From RH-AL1 sp965198715 (lineage in GTDB: Bacteria; Pseudomonadota; Alphaproteobacteria; Rhizobiales; Beijerinckiaceae), in the NCBI GenBank assembly GCA_965198715.1, contig CBDAPV010000001.1, positions 1,674,001 to 1,738,000 of the forward strand: DNA of 64,000 nucleotides. Direction: 5' to 3'. A program made the translations under genes and the position numbers. Below are positions 61,074-64,000 of the stretch, one piece after another (position 1 is the stretch's first letter; each line of letters begins with the position of its first letter). The notes under the pieces are model-generated. The model was not told where the DNA came from and did not search any database. It saw only the letters and a list, made by a program, of their open reading frames with translations.

Positions 61074-61174
61074 GAGCAACGTCCGCTTTTGCAGACTTGC
61101 TCCAACAAGGAAAGCGTAGCAAGGAGAGGTGCATAAGCGTCGCGAAGCGACTCCGAATCACCGTCCGATACTTC
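61074..61174 (+). repeat. Interspersed ~100-bp repeat, copy C
   Basis: Starts GAGCAACGTCCGCTTTTGCA and ends GATACTTCA, 21 bp before a secreted-protein gene on the same strand. It is closest to copy A over the first 40 bases. It keeps GTCGC-GAA-GCGAC intact and has one mismatch in the first hairpin. Lies in the 315-bp gap after the beta-propeller gene. Confidence 0.75.
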
Positions 61175-61195
61175 AGATCGGACTTGCGGATAAAG

Positions 61196-61702
61196 ATGAC
61201 GCAACGCAACCATGCGATACGCTCGCTCGCGATCGCCGTGCTTCTGGGATGCTCGCTCCCCGCGAGCGCCAAGATCGTCACGATGAACGGCCTCAGCATC
61301 GACCTACCCGAGGGCTTCAAGGCTTCGGACTCCAATCGCGGCATCCAGGCTGCGACGCCCGATGATTCGGTCTACGTCTGGTTCGAGACCTATGGTGTGG
61401 GTGACGCCAAGGCGCTGATCGCCGAACACAACCGCTTCTGGACGAAGAAAAAGGTCAAGCTGGGCGGCGCCACGTCCGGGGACGGCAAGACGACCGGCGG
61501 CGTCCCGTGGCTTTCGACGGATTACGCGGACGCCACCTGGAGGGGCGACCCGACGGTGATCCGCTATACGGAATACGGGCCGTTCGGCTCGGAAGGAAAG
61601 TACGTCCTCGTGACGCTCTGGGCCACGCCCGAAGGCGACAAGACCTTCAAGGACGACATCGGAACGATGATGAGCAGCGCCGTCATCGATCGTAGGAAGT
61701 AG
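61196..61702 (+). CDS. Small secreted protein of unknown function
   Basis: A 168-residue exported protein starting at 61196 with signal peptide MTQRNHAIRSLAIAVLLGCS ending near LPASA. The mature part reads IVTMNGLSIDLPEGFKASDS, DDSVYVWFETYGVGDAKALI, HNRFWTKKKVKLGGATSG and TEYGPFGSEGKYVLVTLW. No cysteine-rich or catalytic motif is visible. The frame is open upstream through the interspersed repeat to 61049, but the signal peptide fixes the start. Confidence 0.75.
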   Translation: MTQRNHAIRSLAIAVLLGCSLPASAKIVTMNGLSIDLPEGFKASDSNRGIQAATPDDSVYVWFETYGVGDAKALIAEHNRFWTKKKVKLGGATSGDGKTTGGVPWLSTDYADATWRGDPTVIRYTEYGPFGSEGKYVLVTLWATPEGDKTFKDDIGTMMSSAVIDRRK

Positions 61703-61830
61703 GCGCTACTGCTGGCGAAGCGCCTTCCTTACGATTGCTAAGGGATCAAGTCTCGCGATGGAGGAAGGATATTTCCTTCTCCTTGCGGACTGTCGATTTT
61801 ACACATCCTTTCGGAGAACATGCCCCGCGA

Positions 61831-61853
61831 CCCCTTCTCCCCTTACGGGAGAA
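61831..61853. repeat. Short palindromic repeat between convergent genes
   Basis: A perfect 9-bp stem, CCTTCTCCC and GGGAGAAGG, around CTTAC, followed by TGCCCGAACGACGG. It is a further member of the palindrome family and probably also terminates zwf and the upstream gene. Confidence 0.65.
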
Positions 61854-61892
61854 GGTGCCCGAACGACGGTAGGCAGCCTCGCCGGCCATCCC

Positions 61893-63452
61893 TTATGCCC
61901 GCGCCTGCACCGGCCGCCAGTGCCGGCCGCCATCCCTCGCCAGCAGATCGTCGGCTTCCTTCGGCCCCGCCGCGCCCGACGCGTACGTCGCCGGCTCGCC
62001 GCCGGCGCCGGCGCCCCAGGCATCGAGCACCGGCTGCACCACCCGCCAGGCGTCCTCGACCATGTCGGCCCGGTTGAACAGGGTCGCGTCGCCGATCATG
62101 ACGTCGTAGAGTAGCGTCTCGTAGCCGACGTTGGGCTCGTGCTTGAAGAAGTCCTTGTAGAGCATGTCCATCCGCACCGAGGCGAGGTGCACCTCCGGGC
62201 CGGGCTTCTTCACCTCGAATTGCAGCGAGATGCCCTCGTCGGGCTGAATGCGCATGATCAGCCAGTTGGCCGTCATCTCGTCGACCGGCGTTCCCTGAAA
62301 ATGCGACAGCGGCGCCGGCTTGAAGCGGATCGCGATCTCGGTGACGCGCGCGCTCATGTGCTTGCCGGTGCGCAGGTAGAACGGCACGCCGGCCCAGCGC
62401 CAGTTGTCGATGCCGACGCGCAACGCGGCGTAGGTCTCGATGGTGGAGTTCGGCGACACGTCGAGCTCGTGACGGTAGGCCTGCATCGCCTTGCCGCCGA
62501 TCTCGCCCGCATCGTACTGCCCGCGCACCGCGTCCTCCGCTTTCAGCGCCGGCATGGCGGTGAAAACGTCGGCCTTGCGGTTGCGGATGCCCATGGCATC
62601 GAAGGTCGTCGGCGGCTCCATCGCCACCATCGCCAGCAGCGTGAAGAGGTGGTTGGGGATCATGTCGCGCAGCGCGCCGGTGACCTCGTAGAACTTGCCG
62701 CGCTTCTCGACGCCGACGACCTCGGCGGCGGTGATCTGCACGTGGTCGATGCGGTCGCGGTTCCAGATCGGCTCGAAAAGGCCGTTGGCAAAGCGGAACG
62801 CCATGATCGACTGCACCGTCTCCTTGCCGAGGAAATGGTCGATGCGGAAGATCTGGTCCTCCTCCACCGTCTCGAGCAGGCTCTTGTTGAGGGCGACGGC
62901 GCTGTCGACATCGTGGCCGAAGGGCTTCTCCACCACCACGCGGCGCCAGAACTTCCGCTCCTCGCCCTCGTCCTGCTTGGTGAGGCCGGCCTTGCCGAGC
63001 TCGGACGCCACGATGGAAAAGAAGCGGTCGGCGACGGCGAAGTAGAAGATGACATTGCCTTTGCCGTACCCGGTCTTGTCGAGCGCACGGCCGATATCGG
63101 CGTAGAGCTCCGGCTTGGTCATGTCGCCGCGTACGTAGTCCATGCGCGAGGCGAGGTCGGACCAGACCTCCTCCTCGATATGGTCGACGTCGAACTCCGA
63201 CGCCGTGTTGCCGATGAAGCCTTCCAGCATGGTGTGGAGGTGCTGGGCCCAGCTCGCCCGGTCGCCCTCGGCGAGGTCGACGCCGATCAGCGCCACCTTT
63301 GCCGGCAGCACCTTCTCGCAGCCGAGATTGTAGATCGCCGGCATGACGAGGCGCTTGGTGAGGTCGCCGAAGGCGCCGAAGATTACGATCGCGCAGGGCT
63401 CGGGCGGCTTGGCCTTGGGCGCGGCGTTGGAGAGGGCTTCGCTTTTGGTCAT
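61893..63452 (-). CDS. zwf: Glucose-6-phosphate 1-dehydrogenase
   Basis: Oxidises glucose-6-phosphate to 6-phosphogluconolactone with NAD(P)+, the entry of the pentose phosphate and Entner-Doudoroff pathways. It has 519 residues. NADP-binding loop IVIFGAFGDLTKRLVMPA (usual form GASGDLTKR, here Phe for Ser), VVVEKPFGHDVDSAVALN and the active-site signature FRIDHFLGKETVQSIMAFRF. Start MTKSEALSNAAPKAKPPEP at 63452; the antisense-like frame to 63690 is rejected. edd/pgl genes are not in the window. Confidence 0.96.
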   Translation of the reverse strand: MTKSEALSNAAPKAKPPEPCAIVIFGAFGDLTKRLVMPAIYNLGCEKVLPAKVALIGVDLAEGDRASWAQHLHTMLEGFIGNTASEFDVDHIEEEVWSDLASRMDYVRGDMTKPELYADIGRALDKTGYGKGNVIFYFAVADRFFSIVASELGKAGLTKQDEGEERKFWRRVVVEKPFGHDVDSAVALNKSLLETVEEDQIFRIDHFLGKETVQSIMAFRFANGLFEPIWNRDRIDHVQITAAEVVGVEKRGKFYEVTGALRDMIPNHLFTLLAMVAMEPPTTFDAMGIRNRKADVFTAMPALKAEDAVRGQYDAGEIGGKAMQAYRHELDVSPNSTIETYAALRVGIDNWRWAGVPFYLRTGKHMSARVTEIAIRFKPAPLSHFQGTPVDEMTANWLIMRIQPDEGISLQFEVKKPGPEVHLASVRMDMLYKDFFKHEPNVGYETLLYDVMIGDATLFNRADMVEDAWRVVQPVLDAWGAGAGGEPATYASGAAGPKEADDLLARDGGRHWRPVQARA

Positions 63453-63664
63453 TGAAGGGCCTTTCTTCGCGAACTCGCAGCGGACGTAGCACGCGGCGCG
63501 CCGGGCGCCAGGCAGGGCACCGCAGCGTTACATGACGATGACCGCGGCTTAAGCCCGCGAGAAGCGAGCACCATGTCGCGACCAACCGGCCGCCCGGGTC
63601 CGCGAAATTGACCTCGCAGCACGCTGCCCCTATCTCCGAGCCACCCTCTTCACGCGCAAGCATC

Positions 63665-64000
63665 ATGGCTCTCCATCCCATCCTCATCATCCCCGAACCC
63701 AGGCTGCGTCAGACCGCCGAGCCGGTCGCCGCCGTCGACAACGCGGTGCGCCGGCTCGCCGACGACATGCTGGAGACGATGTACAAGGCCCCGGGCATCG
63801 GGCTCGCCGCGTCGCAGATCGGCGTCATGCGCCGCATCGTGGTGCTCGACGTCGCCAAGCGCGCCAGCGAGGGCGCCGAGCCGGCACCGATGGTCTTCGT
63901 CAACCCGGAGATCGTCTGGGCCTCGGCCGAGCGTTCGACCTACGAGGAGGGGTGCCTCTCGATCCCCGACTATTACGAGGAGGTCGAGCGCCCGGCCGTG
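63665..64000 (+). CDS. def: Peptide deformylase (3' end beyond window)
   Basis: Removes the formyl group from nascent protein N-termini. The first 112 residues are visible: MALHPILIIPEPRLRQTAEP, motif 1 in APGIGLAASQIGVMRRIVVL and motif 2 with the metal cysteine in YEEGCLSIPDYYEEVERPAV. The third motif (HExxH) lies outside the window. It is divergent from zwf. Confidence 0.95.
   Translation, partial: MALHPILIIPEPRLRQTAEPVAAVDNAVRRLADDMLETMYKAPGIGLAASQIGVMRRIVVLDVAKRASEGAEPAPMVFVNPEIVWASAERSTYEEGCLSIPDYYEEVERPAV

Noticed and set aside
1..64000. CRISPR arrays, prophage or rRNA operon
   Set aside because: No regularly spaced identical repeats, phage structural genes or rRNA sequences were seen.

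Overview
The window is high-GC, densely packed bacterial chromosome. Several genes point to an alphaproteobacterium (Rhizobiales/Rhodospirillales type): a C4-pathway 5-aminolevulinate synthase, adjacent clpS-clpA, a phasin with a PhaR-like operator, a DUF1489 gene, an argD-argF-hslO operon, tlpA divergent from argH, and a eukaryotic-type ornithine decarboxylase followed by a GNAT gene. Genus cannot be fixed from sequence alone. There is no rRNA operon, no prophage and no CRISPR array.

Layout. 1-4.1 kb: two tandem NRAMP-related transporters with altered metal-site motifs, then a PQQ-dependent dehydrogenase. 4.3-6.8 kb: three coiled-coil genes, the middle one resembling a crescentin-type filament protein. 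7-14.6 kb: a small membrane protein and hemA, then aroC, fabI, a divergent sigma factor with its anti-sigma partner, dihydroorotase and ygfZ. 14.6-27 kb: a large MHYT hybrid kinase, clpA/clpS, a phasin, a D,D-carboxypeptidase with a SPOR domain, a J-domain protein, DUF1489, a second hybrid kinase and mscL. 27-41 kb: a DUF4130-UdgX fusion, DUF992, ornithine decarboxylase with an acetyltransferase, a PAS gene fused to the tail of a receiver domain, a PhnD/PhnC-type importer beside selD, msrA, a long hairpin directly before an AAA ATPase, mepA, argH and tlpA. 41-44 kb: a decayed island with an IS630-type element and an amidohydrolase pseudogene. 44-52 kb: argD-argF-hslO, fhs, a GT4 glycosyltransferase and an LpxH-like phosphoesterase. 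52.5-53.4 kb: a decayed two-gene module resembling a HEPN pair. 53.4-58 kb: dipeptide epimerase, uvrD and small genes including a lone BrnA-like protein. 58-64 kb: three unusual leucine tRNA-like genes in a row, a broken GNAT gene with an 85-bp tandem duplication, a secreted beta-propeller-like protein, zwf and the start of def.

Most genes are housekeeping: heme, aromatic, fatty acid, pyrimidine, arginine, one-carbon and pentose phosphate metabolism, protein quality control and cell wall. The accessory signal is in the gaps. The strongest item is the row of three tRNA-like genes at 58249-58501. All carry leucine anticodons (GAG, CAG, TAA) and the leucine-type D-arm, but all lack the long variable arm of normal bacterial tRNA-Leu. 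Other points of interest are a ~100-bp interspersed repeat in three copies, a family of short palindromes, the selD-linked importer lacking a permease, the hairpin-ATPase unit and the decayed HEPN-like pair.
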